A stretch of 64,000 nucleotides of DNA. It comes from Trifolium pratense (Eukaryota > Streptophyta > Magnoliopsida > Fabales > Fabaceae). A program made the position numbers and the translations under genes. Positions 36,303 to 48,090 of this stretch are shown here, one piece after another; positions within the stretch are counted from its first letter, which is position 1; every line of letters begins with the position of its first letter. The stretch is taken from contig NC_060061.1 in assembly GCF_020283565.1 (NCBI RefSeq), positions 3,852,010 through 3,916,009 of the forward strand, in the 5' to 3' direction. The notes below the pieces were generated by a model. That model saw nothing but the letters and a program-made list of their open reading frames with translations. It did no database searches and had not been told where the DNA came from.

Positions 36303-39300
36303 TCATTTTATATTGCATATACCTGATGGTTTCTTCGAGGATTCCTTTGAGGATTCCTTCGAGGATTCCTTTGAGGATTCCTTCGAGGATTCCTTTGTTT
36401 TTGATATAGACGTGGTAGATGAGATTCGGCCTAATTTCCTTACCGCTTGATATGTTTTGGACAATGCACTAGGCCTGCAAAATACACATTGAAATTTTAA
36501 AAATAAATCAACTCACATATACATTTTTACACATATGCTGTAATAGTATAAGCACTACTCACTTCTTAGTTGAAGATTTTTTAGCTTCACTCGGCGTGAC
36601 AGAATTTTCAGAAGAACCATCAGTTTCTGTGGCTAGAGAAATGCTATTATTGTCAGAAAAATCACTTGATCTTTCTTGAAAACTTGTATCTGAAAATCCT
36701 CGAGGAGTTTCTCGCTTAGAATTTCCAGATGAACGTAGAAGTTCATTTTTCTGTATATGATCATCCATTGCTTGTTGGATATCACCTTCAACAGGATGCT
36801 TAAAACTTATACTTGGTAGTTTTTGAATTTGCTTAGGAGTACCACCGACTGATGCACTTAGCGATTTAAGCCGCTCAATCTCCTCGTCTTTTTTCACAAT
36901 AGTGGTCTTCATAGAATTCACCTTCAAGGTAAGACAACGTAGAAGATAATTATCAGTTTGATAATCTATTAAATTCAAAGTATACGATGAAAGTACCTGT
37001 TCCATATACAAAAAGAAAGTACCTGTTCCATTAATTCTCTTGCCTCCTTATTATTTCGAGCAGCGCCTAGTTCAATTGATGAAACTCTCTCAGCAAACTT
37101 TAAAGTGCTCAGAGTTTCAGAATATGAACTCACATCCGAGTTAATTTGGACAAACATGAGAGTTTTTGCTTGACCGCCTGTGCAGTAAAATCCAAGACAA
37201 TGTTCAAATCAAAATCTAATAGAAACTTGAAAGAAAATCTAAACCAAAAAGGAACTGCAATGCATGTTGGCACGAATAAATTATGAACATTGATTTACCG
37301 AGAGAAGTTTGCAGGAGTTGAGTAAGCTTGCTGTTTCTATATGGTATATGTGAGCTCTTTTGTGAAAGGGCAAAAATGACATCTCCGAGGGCAGCAAGAG
37401 ATTTGTTAATATGTTGTGCTTCCTTAAGCCGATCTCCGGTTACTTCAGACCGATCTACTCTTTCACTTCCTGCCAAATCTACCAAATGAAGATTACCATA
37501 CAGAGTAGAACCTGACTTGAATTCCTTCCCGCTAACATGAATTGAGACCACACTGTGAGAACGGCTACTTCTTTCGTTCATAGCAGTCGCACCGATAGCT
37601 CTATTTTTAAGGCCAGTATCCATCAACTTAATGACATCTGACGGTGATTTTACGGGGTACATGCTAGCTTCTGGTACTGCTATACCGTTGGATTGCAATT
37701 GAGTCAATATCCCAAGTGTGTGCAAATCAAGGAAACCAGAAAAACAAAAACTAAGAAACATAAAGTTCATACAAAAAATAAGTTATCTAACAATATTTAT
37801 AAAAAAGAAAAGGATATTTTTTTGGAGAACCCTCGGTTGACAACAAGTCACGAACTTGCTCGTTATATATCTCAACCATTTGGACCCAAATCTCATATTC
37901 TGTGAAGTTTGATCTACTTGTGGAAATCATGAAGAGGTCATTTAGAGCTCGATAATTAACACCGAGATTCTCGCTTGTTGCTCCATTTGGACCCATCTGA
38001 GAAAAGAATGTATTTCGTACAATGATGAATTTCTTTAATAGCATGAAGCATAAGATAAAAATTAAATATGTCAAGAGGGTTTATACCATTGTGTAAGTTT
38101 TTCCTGAACCAGTTTGGCCATAAGCGAACATACATACATTGTATCCATCAAGTACTGATCTTACAAAAGGATGAATGTCAGCGTATACGTCTCCTATGCA
38201 CCATTCCAAGTAGAATCACAGTACAACGTCAGAACATCAACATTACGACTAAAAATAAGGAAAACTGTAATATGGATACACACAAATAATGAGGCAAAAT
38301 TTTCATTTTTGGATATAAGGAATATTTTTTCCATAGCCTAATCTCAAAAAAGGGAGAATATAAAAATAAACCTTGAGTTGCGGTAGGACCGAAAATCTTG
38401 TTGAACTTAAATGATCGATGTGCATCTTTCCCTTCTTTTGAGGGATTCGCCACAACCAAATCACTTTCACCGATGTTTTCTACAATGGACTGTTTTTCCT
38501 TTTTGCTAAAAAGGCACGGTCTAATTCGACAAAATACTCTTATATTTCCTGTATAAAAAATCATGTGTTAATTCACGGCACACTTGTATAAAAAGAGAAA
38601 AAGAATACAGACATGGATAATGCTACCTTTTAGTTCTTGAACTTCATTAAACAATTTTCTATTTTCAGCAATGACAGCTTGATAGTTCTGAGATGCATGT
38701 ATGAGTGGTTTGAGATTTAAGCCTGAACAAATTATAATCAAATGGTTAAACGTTACATCCGAAAAGAAGAAAATGAAGAAAAAAAGTACTAAAATGACTT
38801 TCTAACGACGAAGGCTTACTTAATCGATTACACTCTTCTGCATAAACTGTTCTCCCTTTCATAACATCTTGCTTAATGGATTCCCAAGACAATTTAAATT
38901 TCTGAATGTTTGCAAATTAAGAACAAAATTGTAATGTTTGACACCACAATTATAACATTGACATTGACACATTTGTAAGTATACCTGTAGGGAACTAGAT
39001 TGAAAATTTAGAACAGTCTGCAATTGGTTCTTTTTCTTGTTCCACTCCTGATATTTTGAATCCGAAGAAGCCTCAAGTTCCTTAGCCTCGCTCCTCAATT
39101 CTTCTAATCGATGCTCATATTCATGAGACTTTTGTCTCAATTCTTCTTTAGCATCCCTAGCTTCTTCTTCCAACTGTGAGCATTGTGCTTCATATTGTTT
39201 TTTTATTTCTTCCAATTGTTGCGTCAATTCTGAAATTTCTACGTTTTTTTCCTCTAGCAGTTTCGTCAACCTAACTACTTCTTTTTCGTTTTCCTTCTTT

Positions 39301-41274
39301 TCTACGTCTGTGACCTTCTCACCCAATATTGAAGTGTCAAAACATGAAAAAAAATCTAAATAAAGCCTCTTGTATTATTCTGTCTCTATAGTATATCGAT
39401 ATATTGATGCAAAGTAAGAAATCGTTACCTTCAACTGTTGAAGCTGGGTGGTAAACATCTGTTGCCAAACTTCGGTCTGATAAACAAAAAACTTGTACCG
39501 GTTTGCAAAATTTGAAGAAATATATAAGGATCCACTTATAAAAAAAGGACTAGATAATGATATTTTTATATACCTCATTCTCTTCTCTAGTTTCTGATGC
39601 AAGTGCCTCGAGTACTCTTATTCTCGATTGATATTTTTCTTCCCGAGCTTTAAAAAGATTGCTTTGCTGAATGAAGTGTAGGAAAGTGACGTAAGGAAAC
39701 CGGCTAAGAAAACCAGAAGTAAATAGCTATTTATTAGAATGATATAATGGACATACCGTTCGTATATGTTCTGCTTGAGTCGATATCCGCCGTTCAATCT
39801 CCTGTGAAACCTTTCTCAACAAGCATGCCACCCTCTAAACAAACAAAAATAATAAACAATATTTATGAAAATGTATCGATTATATGAGTTTAAGGTGCAA
39901 GTCAATCACATGGATATATACTTGTATTTTCATTTTGCAAGCCATACATGAGGTATTTCTCCATTTCTTTTTTCGACGCTTTCTTCAAGAATACCATTGA
40001 CAACACTTAGTAGTGACTGTGTCGGAGCGTTCTGCAACAATCGTCACTAAAATAAATCAGTCATGAATCAAACAAACCTATGCACATGTGCACATACACA
40101 ATTGTAAATCTGAATGTGCATATCAACTATCAAGAACTTACATCTAAACTATTTGATTTCATCATTTCTGATATTTTTGACGCAGGAAGATCTGCATAGC
40201 TACCAGGTTTAATTTGAAAAACCTCGTGGAATTTATGACCAACTTGGTATATTAATGAAGCTGATGTTTCTGCACAAAATGAGTAGAACCATGTCACAAT
40301 GTTTAGGAAATTGGATTTTATTGTATCTATATGTACAAAAAACACATACAGAAAGGAGAGGATGAGTTTAATAAAATTCACCGGCCTTGAAACCTTGACT
40401 CAGTTGAAACCTTCCTCTGATCCACACTTGATGGTGGTGAATTATGAAAACTCGAAGCTCCAAACCCACGAGGGCTTGATGCATTGGAATTAGTTGAAGA
40501 GAAAGTATCTCCCAAAGAATTTGTCAAAGTTTTCGCTCTGAGTATTAAAAGACAATTCACAACAGGCTTCATAGATCCCTACACAATTAAAGAGACAATG
40601 GCATGAAAATCTCATGGTATGCATAAGATCATGATACCAAAATGATAGGTTTATACAACGTCGTGTATCTTATACCTACCTTCTCTAGGTCTGATATTTC
40701 GAACCGAGGCAACCCCAATGCATCCAAAGTTCTGAGAAACGTTTTAATGTTTTCTGATTGTGATGGCAGTGATTGATCAGATTCACTGACCTACAAAAGA
40801 AATCCATGAGACTGAAAGGTATACCTAAAACCTGAAATCAAAATTAACAAATCTAATGTTGAAGTTAACTGGAAGTTAAGAAAAGTATTACCATAGTCAC
40901 GGAACCGGGTCGTAGTTTGTTTAGTATCTGGCACAAAACTGTACCATTGCTCAAGCTTGCTCTTAATTCACCATCAGTAACATTTGGCGAGAATTCCAAC
41001 GAAGGGAGAAGATTATTTAACCATTGAACCAAAACCGATCGATGTGTAGCTGAAAATATTCAAATAAAAGAAGATCAATTCAACACACAAATGAATAAAT
41101 AACATGCAAACTACAAAGAGCCAAAGAGGGTTTAAGTCCAATGATATCCATACCTTCCACCTCACCATGAGCGTTTATTGAATGTCCATTTCTTCTTTCA
41201 AATCCATCGAAAATGTCATCGGGACTACCCAATTCTCTGGGTAGAATAATGATATCAGATGGGGGGGAATTCAT
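36303..41274 (-). CDS. KIN14-class minus-end kinesin with calponin-homology domain
   Basis: Nineteen coding exons on the minus strand: 41154-41274, 40892-41049, 40680-40790, 40386-40578, 40142-40269, 39948-40031, 39757-39834, 39574-39666, 39429-39476, 38985-39314, 38820-38901, 38627-38722, 38372-38548, 38087-38193, 37818-37996, 37299-37717, 37023-37177, 36563-36921, 36303-36474; 1029 aa. A calponin-homology domain lies at about 40-150 ([28 protein letters not shown]), coiled coil at about 265-500, and the motor at about 507-845: neck-motor start [15 protein letters not shown]-loop [11 protein letters not shown] (592-602), switch [10 protein letters not shown], switch [16 protein letters not shown], and [13 protein letters not shown]. 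The internal motor and KIN14 neck predict minus-end movement on microtubules; the CH domain in this plant class binds actin. The C-terminal tail is Ser/Lys-rich with KESS repeats. The intron at 37718-37817 is AT-AC; the junction after 40386 may use a GC donor. Type and place match At1g73860. Confidence 0.93.
36334..36395 (-). repeat. 12-bp coding minisatellite (KESS repeats)
   Basis: Five tandem 12-bp units alternating GGAATCCTCGAA and GGAATCCTCAAA on the minus strand lie inside the last kinesin exon and encode [20 protein letters not shown]. The alternation of the third base means the true higher-order unit is 24 bp. Confidence 0.9.
37718..37817 (-). other. U12-type AT-AC intron in kinesin gene
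   Basis: On the minus strand this 100-nt intron starts ATATCCTTTT, the U12 AT-AC donor consensus, has TTCCTTGAT as branch site, and ends GCACAC about 10 nt after the branch adenosine. Excision joins STEGSPKK to [18 protein letters not shown] in frame. No GT-AG choice keeps the conserved motor frame at a sensible place. Confidence 0.85.
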
Positions 41275-41299
41275 TACTAGGTCATATCAAAGATACTTC

Positions 41300-42090
41300 T
41301 CAAAGTAATTCCCTTTGTTGTGTCTTATAACCCAAATAACACTTCAAAACCTGAAATTTGTATATCACAGTACTCAAAATTAGTGTTGTCAATCGCTGAT
41401 AGCAGAAAATAGTGGTTTGTTCAAACTCGGCTATGCTATAGTGCTATAGCGCCGCTATTCGACAACACTTTCTACTAAATAGCATATAGTTCAAATTCCG
41501 TTACGCTATAGCCAACTAGACAACACTGCTAAGAATCATCAATAAAAAAGGTTTATGATCTCAATTACATTCATTGATTAAAGAAGCTATGCAGTTCAAA
41601 TAGGCAAGTAAAAGGACTAATTAAATAGCTAAACAAGACCAAAAAACCCTTAAGAACATAAAAAGCACATTTTTTTACCATTATTTTGTCACCAAAACAT
41701 ACGAAACGTACAAAAGAAGAAAACTTGAAAAAGGGGTCATAGAAATTTCCTAGGTCAAGAGGACAATTTTGTTTGCATGCAATATTTTTAAATTATTTAA
41801 AAAAAATGTAAAACAATATTAAAATTGTGAAAATTACCAGGAAGAAACCAAACATTCACGTTTGAATTAAACTTGTCTAGGTTGAAGAATGTTATTAAGA
41901 TTGTTAAAATAGTAACATGGAAAAGGACAAAAAAGAAAGAATTAAGAATTAAGAATGTTGTTTTGTAATAAAAATTGGAAGAAAAAAAACAAGAAAAATA
42001 GAATAAAACCTGGGAATGTTGTTGAGGTTGAATCAAGAGAGATTGTTGTGGGAGTTGAGATTGAGGAGAATCAATGAAACGTGTATCCAT
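41300..42090 (-). promoter_or_regulatory. Kinesin 5' leader with spliced 43-codon uORF
   Basis: An ATG at 42088-42090 opens MDTRFIDSPQSQLPQQSLLI and on to CAG at 42010, where a GT donor follows. A good acceptor (AATTTCAG) at 41351 joins it to VLKCYLGYKTQQRELL and TGA at 41300-41302, 26 nt before the kinesin ATG. If the leader is spliced this way, scanning ribosomes meet a 43-codon uORF first. The splice and transcription start are inferred. Confidence 0.5.
41382..41527. mobile_element. Small MITE in the kinesin leader intron
   Basis: Bounded by AGTGTTGTC and its complement GACAACACT, with an internal copy of GACAACACT at 41461. The interior has palindromic CTATAGTGCTATAGCGCCGC and GCTATAGCC blocks. 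About 146 bp, non-coding; an hAT-like origin is possible but no 8-bp duplication was established. Confidence 0.5.
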
Positions 42091-42268
42091 TGGATTATTA
42101 TTATTATTTATTTTTTAATAACGTAATTATGTTGGATTTTTAATTAGTTAAAAAATAATAATATAATGTTAGTGTGTTAGGTAATGTAAGTTTGAAACAT
42201 ATATTATGATAGTTGGAAGGAAAGAGAAAAAGTGATCCGAGAAAGACTCTGTGCGTCACAATGAATCG

Positions 42269-42306
42269 TTTCGCGCCAGCGTAACAAACAACCAAACGCG
42301 CCAAAA
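42269..42306. promoter_or_regulatory. Paired E2F-type sites upstream of kinesin
   Basis: TTTCGCGCC at 42269-42277 and GCGCCAAAA (complement TTTTGGCGC) at 42298-42306 both fit the E2F consensus TTTSSCGC, in opposite orientation and 20 bp apart. They lie about 180 bp upstream of the uORF ATG, in a locally GC-richer patch. This predicts S-phase/cell-cycle control of the kinesin, which suits a mitotic motor; regulation itself is inferred. Confidence 0.65.
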
Positions 42307-45300
42307 TCCAACTAACTGTTTCTGTCTTTGCCTATCAGTTATCACTTACCTCACTTCACAAAAAATATGAAAAAGTTCCAAGATAACCAAATTCCCTCGT
42401 AAACTTATCTCAGTTGATTGTACCATCGTATTTGTTAAGATTGTTATAAATTTAACTCAGTTGATATGAATATTGTATTTTATATAAAAGTTGGGATTCG
42501 AACTTCGAACACTATATTTCTTATCTACAAAAATAAATACCTATTTTAATGCATATTGTAACTTCAAAAGATAGTTTATGTATTCAATTATCAACAATAA
42601 AAGGTACTAGTATTTGTCTTTCTACATACACTGAAATCTTTATGGCCCCCTGTATTGCTTTCAGGCATCTCAAAGTTTTGAAATTGTCCCTCGGGACAGT
42701 TCATAAGTTACGATCTGAATGTAGAGGGATTCATAACGTATATTTTAAAATGTTACTCCGCCAGCGTACAAAAAATGTTCTTTCACTTTTTCTAACACCC
42801 CACCACCAAAATTGGAAAAAATGTTCCATTTTTTGCTGTTTTGAATGTGTGAAATTGATATATGATGATCACTCATTAAGGATTTCTACACCCATTTGGC
42901 TAAAAACCAAACAAATCATGTGAAAACTTAACTAAAAACCTAACTTCAAAATGCGTTTTTGAATAGTTCAAGAGCAAAAATGAAATTCGGGAGGAAAAAA
43001 GAGTGGTGGTGGTGGGGAGAGAAAAAATCGACAAAGGATGAATAAAGTAGATGTTAGGGGTGGGAAGAATTTGGATTAGGTGTTGGGAGTGTGAACAAAG
43101 TGATTTCAAAATTGAAGCTTAACAATAAAAACATAACCAATCATAGCCATTATGCCCTGAGCGTATAACGACTCATTTCGAAACGTATCTTCCATAAACT
43201 TTAGAACCAAACAAAGGGGCAATTTCAAGTGTTTGAAAGGTCCGAAAGTAATGCGGGGGCAAAAAGTGTAATCTTTAAAATACACGATCTTGGATTTCAC
43301 ATGGATAACCTGTTTAATTCATAGGCCGGCCCACAAACTTTGTAATCGTTTTTTTTTTCTATAGTGTTCTTTTGGAATTTAATGAACGATGAAAACTTAA
43401 AAGTTTGACAAAACTTATATGCGTTGCTTCAGGTGCAGTTTTTCTTGTTTCTCTCACAAAAAGACAGTTTTTCATATTTTTTTAATTAAAAAGAAAAAAA
43501 GAAAACTGTTTTTAAATAAAAATAATCACCACCATTTATCTAGCACAGTAAAAAGTAAAAACTGTGTATAAAGCACTGCACATAAGTTTGGTCCAAAAAT
43601 TAAAAATTGTGATTAAAAAAAAAAGTCATTTGATATTTGAATTGTCCATAGATTCATTCATTTAATTTTAAGTAAATATATATAGATATTTTGGTTTAGT
43701 CAAACAAAATAATATAAAGATATTTTGGCGGGACATATTTGCAGGAGGCATACTTTCAATTATTAAAATTTAGATTAAAATAAATATTAAGATAGGTATA
43801 GGAGGGTGGGGGTGGGAAAGGAGAGAGGGTATCCAGGCTCCCCTCACTAGTAGCTGCTGATGAGCGATAGTCTTTTCTTTTTTTTTTTGTAGTCTATACT
43901 GTTATGGACCTTATAAAATAGTGTCACGATAAAATAATAATGAATTAGTTTAAATAGTAAGAGTATGAATCTTTTAAGCAAGTTATTAGTGGTTCAATTA
44001 TTACTCTCATATATATAAAAAAAAAAAATAGTTGAGAGAGAAGAATTCACCTTTTATATCGAACATGTTCTCCGACAAATTTTTTTTTGAAGAATAAGCC
44101 AAATAATATATTAACTAAAATAATCCCAATTAAGTACAAGATGTACCACTGGAAAAGCATACAAGAACTTGAAGAAGAGACGGTTGTATTAGATTCTTAA
44201 AAGGTCGGATTCAAGTCTAAAAACTAAGTTTATGACAAATCACATGTCAGACTCAAGCATTTAATTTATTGACAGACCTGACTCAAGCTTAACAAAGGCT
44301 AGCTCGCCTAGCCTATTTCCAACCCTAACGATGATTGCATGTTGTATGATGGCCCATTTGCCATGTTGAGTTTCAGCCCTGTGCCATCACTTTTTTGAAT
44401 TTTCTGTTATTTCATTCTCAAAAGACTGGCCCATTGACCCCAAATTTTTGGACCATTTGCTTTTTATAGAAAGAGAACAAAACTTGCATTTCAGGATCTG
44501 TCTCTTCAGTTGCTCATGAGATATCATAAACACATATTTCATGTATTTACCACCACCAACACAAACATATACATCATGTTCATGTTTTTTCTCCTAATTA
44601 ATATGACTTTATAAGTGGCCATCAATATTAAATATGCTCTTGTGGTTGTAGATACAATCTTCTATTTTTGGCTCTCGTGTCAGAACAAGCTCCTATTAGT
44701 TCTATAATAATAAATTTTCATGCACTTATTGGAAGAGATTCAAACTAGTACGTAGTAGCCCACTAGAATATGTTTTAACCTTCTATGGTTTTCTGAAATC
44801 AAAGAATTGGATTGACAAGAATTATTTTTTTAAACTTTTGTTATTGGTACAAAATTTCTACTATGCAAAATTTCTATTAACTTTACTGATTTACCGATGA
44901 CTAGTGTTTATTGAATATTTAGTGAGAGTTTCTTCCCCAGTCACATTTATTCTATTCACTATACTAGACTTGAACTTGATCAGGGTTGTCCTTAAAATTT
45001 TAAGTGCCCCAATAGAATTATGAATTTGGTGCACATTTATTTTATAAGTCGTATAATTTTTATTTCTCTTTTGGCGGATTTATTTTAACATAAAGATTAG
45101 CAGTATAATTTGTTATCCGATTGATTTTTATTCATATGTTAAAAAATCAAACTCCAGTTTCACTCCGATTATATTGTTTAAAAAATCAAACTCCAATTTC
45201 ACTCTGACCAACATAATATTTTTGTCATTAATCGTTAGTTGGTTCAGTGGTGATTGGCACTGCCACGTTGAACTTGGTAAGAAGGACCACCGTTCGATCG

Positions 45301-46330
45301 CCTGCAACTACAATCGGAGGGGGTTGAAACCACTTGACACCAGAACTAACCTCGAACCAGATTAGGCGGTGCAATGGGCGGTTAAAACAAAGGGAAAAAA
45401 AATTTGGTCAACTAGACTGGCTTGATTAATTTTATTTTTCTTAGCTTTCCTAAATTCACTGAAAAAGAAATCTTCAATAATAATGAGAACGTTAGCCCTA
45501 GCCCATTATTAGAGTTATGTGAGTGTGACAGTTTAATTGAATTTTGTTTTCAATTGTAAGTAGTAGGGCCAAAACACAAAAGGTACTGTATAAAAGAAAT
45601 TCTGACACTAGATTTTCTTGACATACTCTAGAACAATATCCCTGCCTCATTCTCTGAAATGGATTCAATTTTATAAAAACTGATTATTTTACAAGGCCAG
45701 TAAATTGATTTTTAGAACACAAACTTATCATAAAAAACATGTTCGAAGCATGTCAAAAAAAAAATTCATTATAAGGTGGGGTAGAGCTTTCTATACCCAT
45801 TCTTAAAATTAGTTGAAAATTATTGTAGTTAGTTACATATATATTAGATAAGATTGGTTGAAAATTTGTTATGTTTAGTTAGCTTAATTAGGATCATTTA
45901 ATTTATATAGAGTAATTTTTCAACATTACAACAATTAATAGCATAAAAAAAAAAAAAAAACAACTAGGTAACCAATTACCTTAGCATGAACACTTGAATG
46001 TGAGTTTCTTCTAATAAGGAACAATATAATAATAAAAGGCTTACAAAAATCATAGCCAATCTTGTTCTTCCACTAGCTCATAATTGAAGGGTTACCGTTA
46101 ATTAGTACTACTAATTAACACCTGAAGCTAGAGATAGATTGAAACATCTCAAGCAACATTAATTCTAATAGTAAAAAAACCTTACAAAGTAATTAATACC
46201 ATTATTATTTATAATACATAGTACTATACACAACCACATGCATTCACCAAATATATATTAATTAATCCAAGTTTGCAAAAAAGCAAACATGGAAGTTAAT
46301 TAATAATTAATCAATTGATAATATTTGATG
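42307..46330. other. Gene-less interval between kinesin and BBX gene
   Basis: Holds SINE-like debris near 42463-42512 (AACTCAGTTGATATG, GGGATTCGAACTTCG), a 41-bp tandem duplication near 45137/45177 (AAAAAATCAAACTCCA), the SINE at 45236-45390, and AT-rich sequence. No coding region supported. The last 200-300 bp are probably BBX 3' UTR. Confidence 0.5.
45236..45390 (+). mobile_element. SINE, family 2
   Basis: TTGGTTCAGTGGTGATTGGC (A-box-like) and CCGTTCGATCGCC (B-box-like) head a body CTGCAACTACAATCGGAGGG, GTTGAAACCACTTGAC, GATTAGGCGGT. The element at 55101-55252 is the same family in opposite orientation. The body is tRNA-derived only at its 5' end. Confidence 0.7.
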
Positions 46331-48090
46331 TCAGTGGTAATTTGTGGGAAGAGAAGTGGCTCCTCCTCCTCCTCCTCCAACTCCTACTCCTCCAACAAAA
46401 CATGATGTTCTTTTAACAAAACGACCTTTCATTCTTGGTCTCTTTTCTGCATTCAATTTCCTTACTTCATATCTTATTTTCTTTGCAAACAAACGTGTTC
46501 TTCTTTTCTCTCTATACCTTGATACTCTTGCTTCTCTTCCTCCATCTCCATTATTTCCCATTAATTGTCCCCTTAAGCTTCTCACTTCTCCTTCTACACC
46601 ACTTGAACCCTGAAATTATAATATTTACAAAACATTAATTAACATGTCAAATATCATATTACATGTATATGTATGTATGTCGCGATATAACTAAAACAAC
46701 TAAGTGATAGAGTGGTCTGACTGCCACCATCCGAGATTCAGCCCTTGCCGTTTCGATTATCTCTTATCAACCCTTGACGTATTTCATATTTTTCACTCTA
46801 AGTTTTTCTTGCTAATTTGATGTATATTTAGATTCGGTTTTAATAAACAATTTAGTTAAGCGCTTAAAAAAAAAGTCAAACTATTTTATATAAGTTATAA
46901 AGCTACTTTTATAAGCTATCATATATATAGTTTGTGAAAATAAGTTGAAAACCGCTTATGCTATATATTTTTCATAAGTTCTTATAGAAGTGTCTAACAC
47001 GTGCTTATGTCAGTAGATAAAATCAAATGAGTTAATCCAAACAGAATCGTAGTAGAGTATAAGAGATAATAGAGAAAAGAAAAAATTGAAGTACCAAAAA
47101 GTTTTGCCATGAATCATCATCAGAATTGAACTTAGGAGGGTTTCCAGTAGTCCATGGAGAAGGAGAACCTTGCCTGCTCCAAGCACTAATAACCTCTTCA
47201 TAGTTTAGTCTCAAAAATCTCTCTCTCTTAGTTTCCTCTTTAGTACTAATAACACTCTCACTATTATTACTCACCATCACAAACTCTTTCTCTTGATGAT
47301 GTGCTAATGATTCATTATTATCAAAATTCCAATGAAAAACTTCATCACTTGTCATATCAAAAACTGATTCCAAATCATCAAGTTCTTCATCTTTAACCTT
47401 TAACACTTCATTCTTAGATGTATCTATTTCATTCTCTTGTTTATAATCAAACACTTGTCCTGATGAATTCTCATGAATATTCTCATTACTTCCAACACCA
47501 AGTAAGCTTTCAACATTAGCTGCAAATTCAGCAAGATCAACATCAAATTCACAAAAACTATCCAAATCACACATTTCCTCAAAATCAGCACCATCATTTT
47601 TCACATTACAATTCTCTAAATCAAAAGGATCGACATCAAAAACTGGTACTCGACAAAGCAAATTCTCCTCCTCGGCTTCATCAATATCGACAAGTAATTC
47701 TTGTCCTTGTTCTTCTTCTTCGCGTCCAAGCTCAGGAACAAGTGGAAGAAAACTAGTATTGAAAAGAACTTTCTCCTTAAGACGTTGCTGTTGTTGTTGA
47801 ATCGACGAATTTTTGTTATGGCGTGGAGTTCTTGCTTTTCTTGTGAATCCACTATGCCATGCTTGTGCTGTAGTTGTTACCTTAGCAGACGCGGTTTGTA
47901 GACGAACCCTTTCGTGTCTACTTGCTAATTGATTAGCTGAATGAACCAAATTGTCACAGCCATGACAAAGAAAAGCATCATCTGCAGCACAAAACCAACG
48001 TGCTCTTCTTCTTAAACAGCTATCACATGCCCTTGCTGTCTTGGCACCCAAGGCACCTGCATCTGCATCACTTTTCATGACTTTGATCAT
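46331..48090 (-). CDS. BBX16: B-box/CCT transcriptional regulator, BBX16/COL7 type
   Basis: Two exons on the minus strand, 47095-48090 and 46331-46609; 424 aa from the first ATG, 420 from the next in-frame ATG (MKSDADAG), which may be the true start. One B-box lies at residues 22-64 ([33 protein letters not shown]) with the zinc-binding Cys, Asp and His. A long acidic middle follows. The CCT domain is at about 357-400 in exon 2 ([40 protein letters not shown]). A Gly run and a short tail end the protein. One B-box plus CCT defines the COL6/7/8/16 group; these nuclear regulators act in light and shade responses. Position beyond DUF1666 and kinesin matches COL7/BBX16 (At1g73870). The single intron separates B-box and CCT exons, as usual for the group. 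Confidence 0.94.
46852..47042. mobile_element. MITE copy in the BBX intron
   Basis: Same family as 28601-28840: CATAAGC/GCTTATG motifs, AAAATAAGTTGAAAACCGCT, and a right end AAATGAGTTAATCCAAAC. It takes up nearly half of the only BBX intron, close to the donor of the large exon. Confidence 0.5.

Noticed and set aside
37746..37793. GT-AG intron as an alternative to the AT-AC intron of the kinesin
   Set aside because: It would be only about 41 nt, below the usual plant minimum, and would add residues ([10 protein letters not shown]) not expected in the motor; the U12 signals fit better.
42549..42923. 124-codon frame upstream of the kinesin
   Set aside because: No recognisable motif, no supporting splice context; several overlapping frames of similar quality exist there.
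43724..43736. E2F-like TTTTGGCGGGA
   Set aside because: It fits the consensus but lies about 1.6 kb upstream of the kinesin leader exon and more than 4 kb from the BBX promoter, with no paired site.
46344..46613. Pro-rich open frame antisense to the BBX CCT exon
   Set aside because: It is the mirror of the Gly-rich end and CCT domain of the real minus-strand gene.
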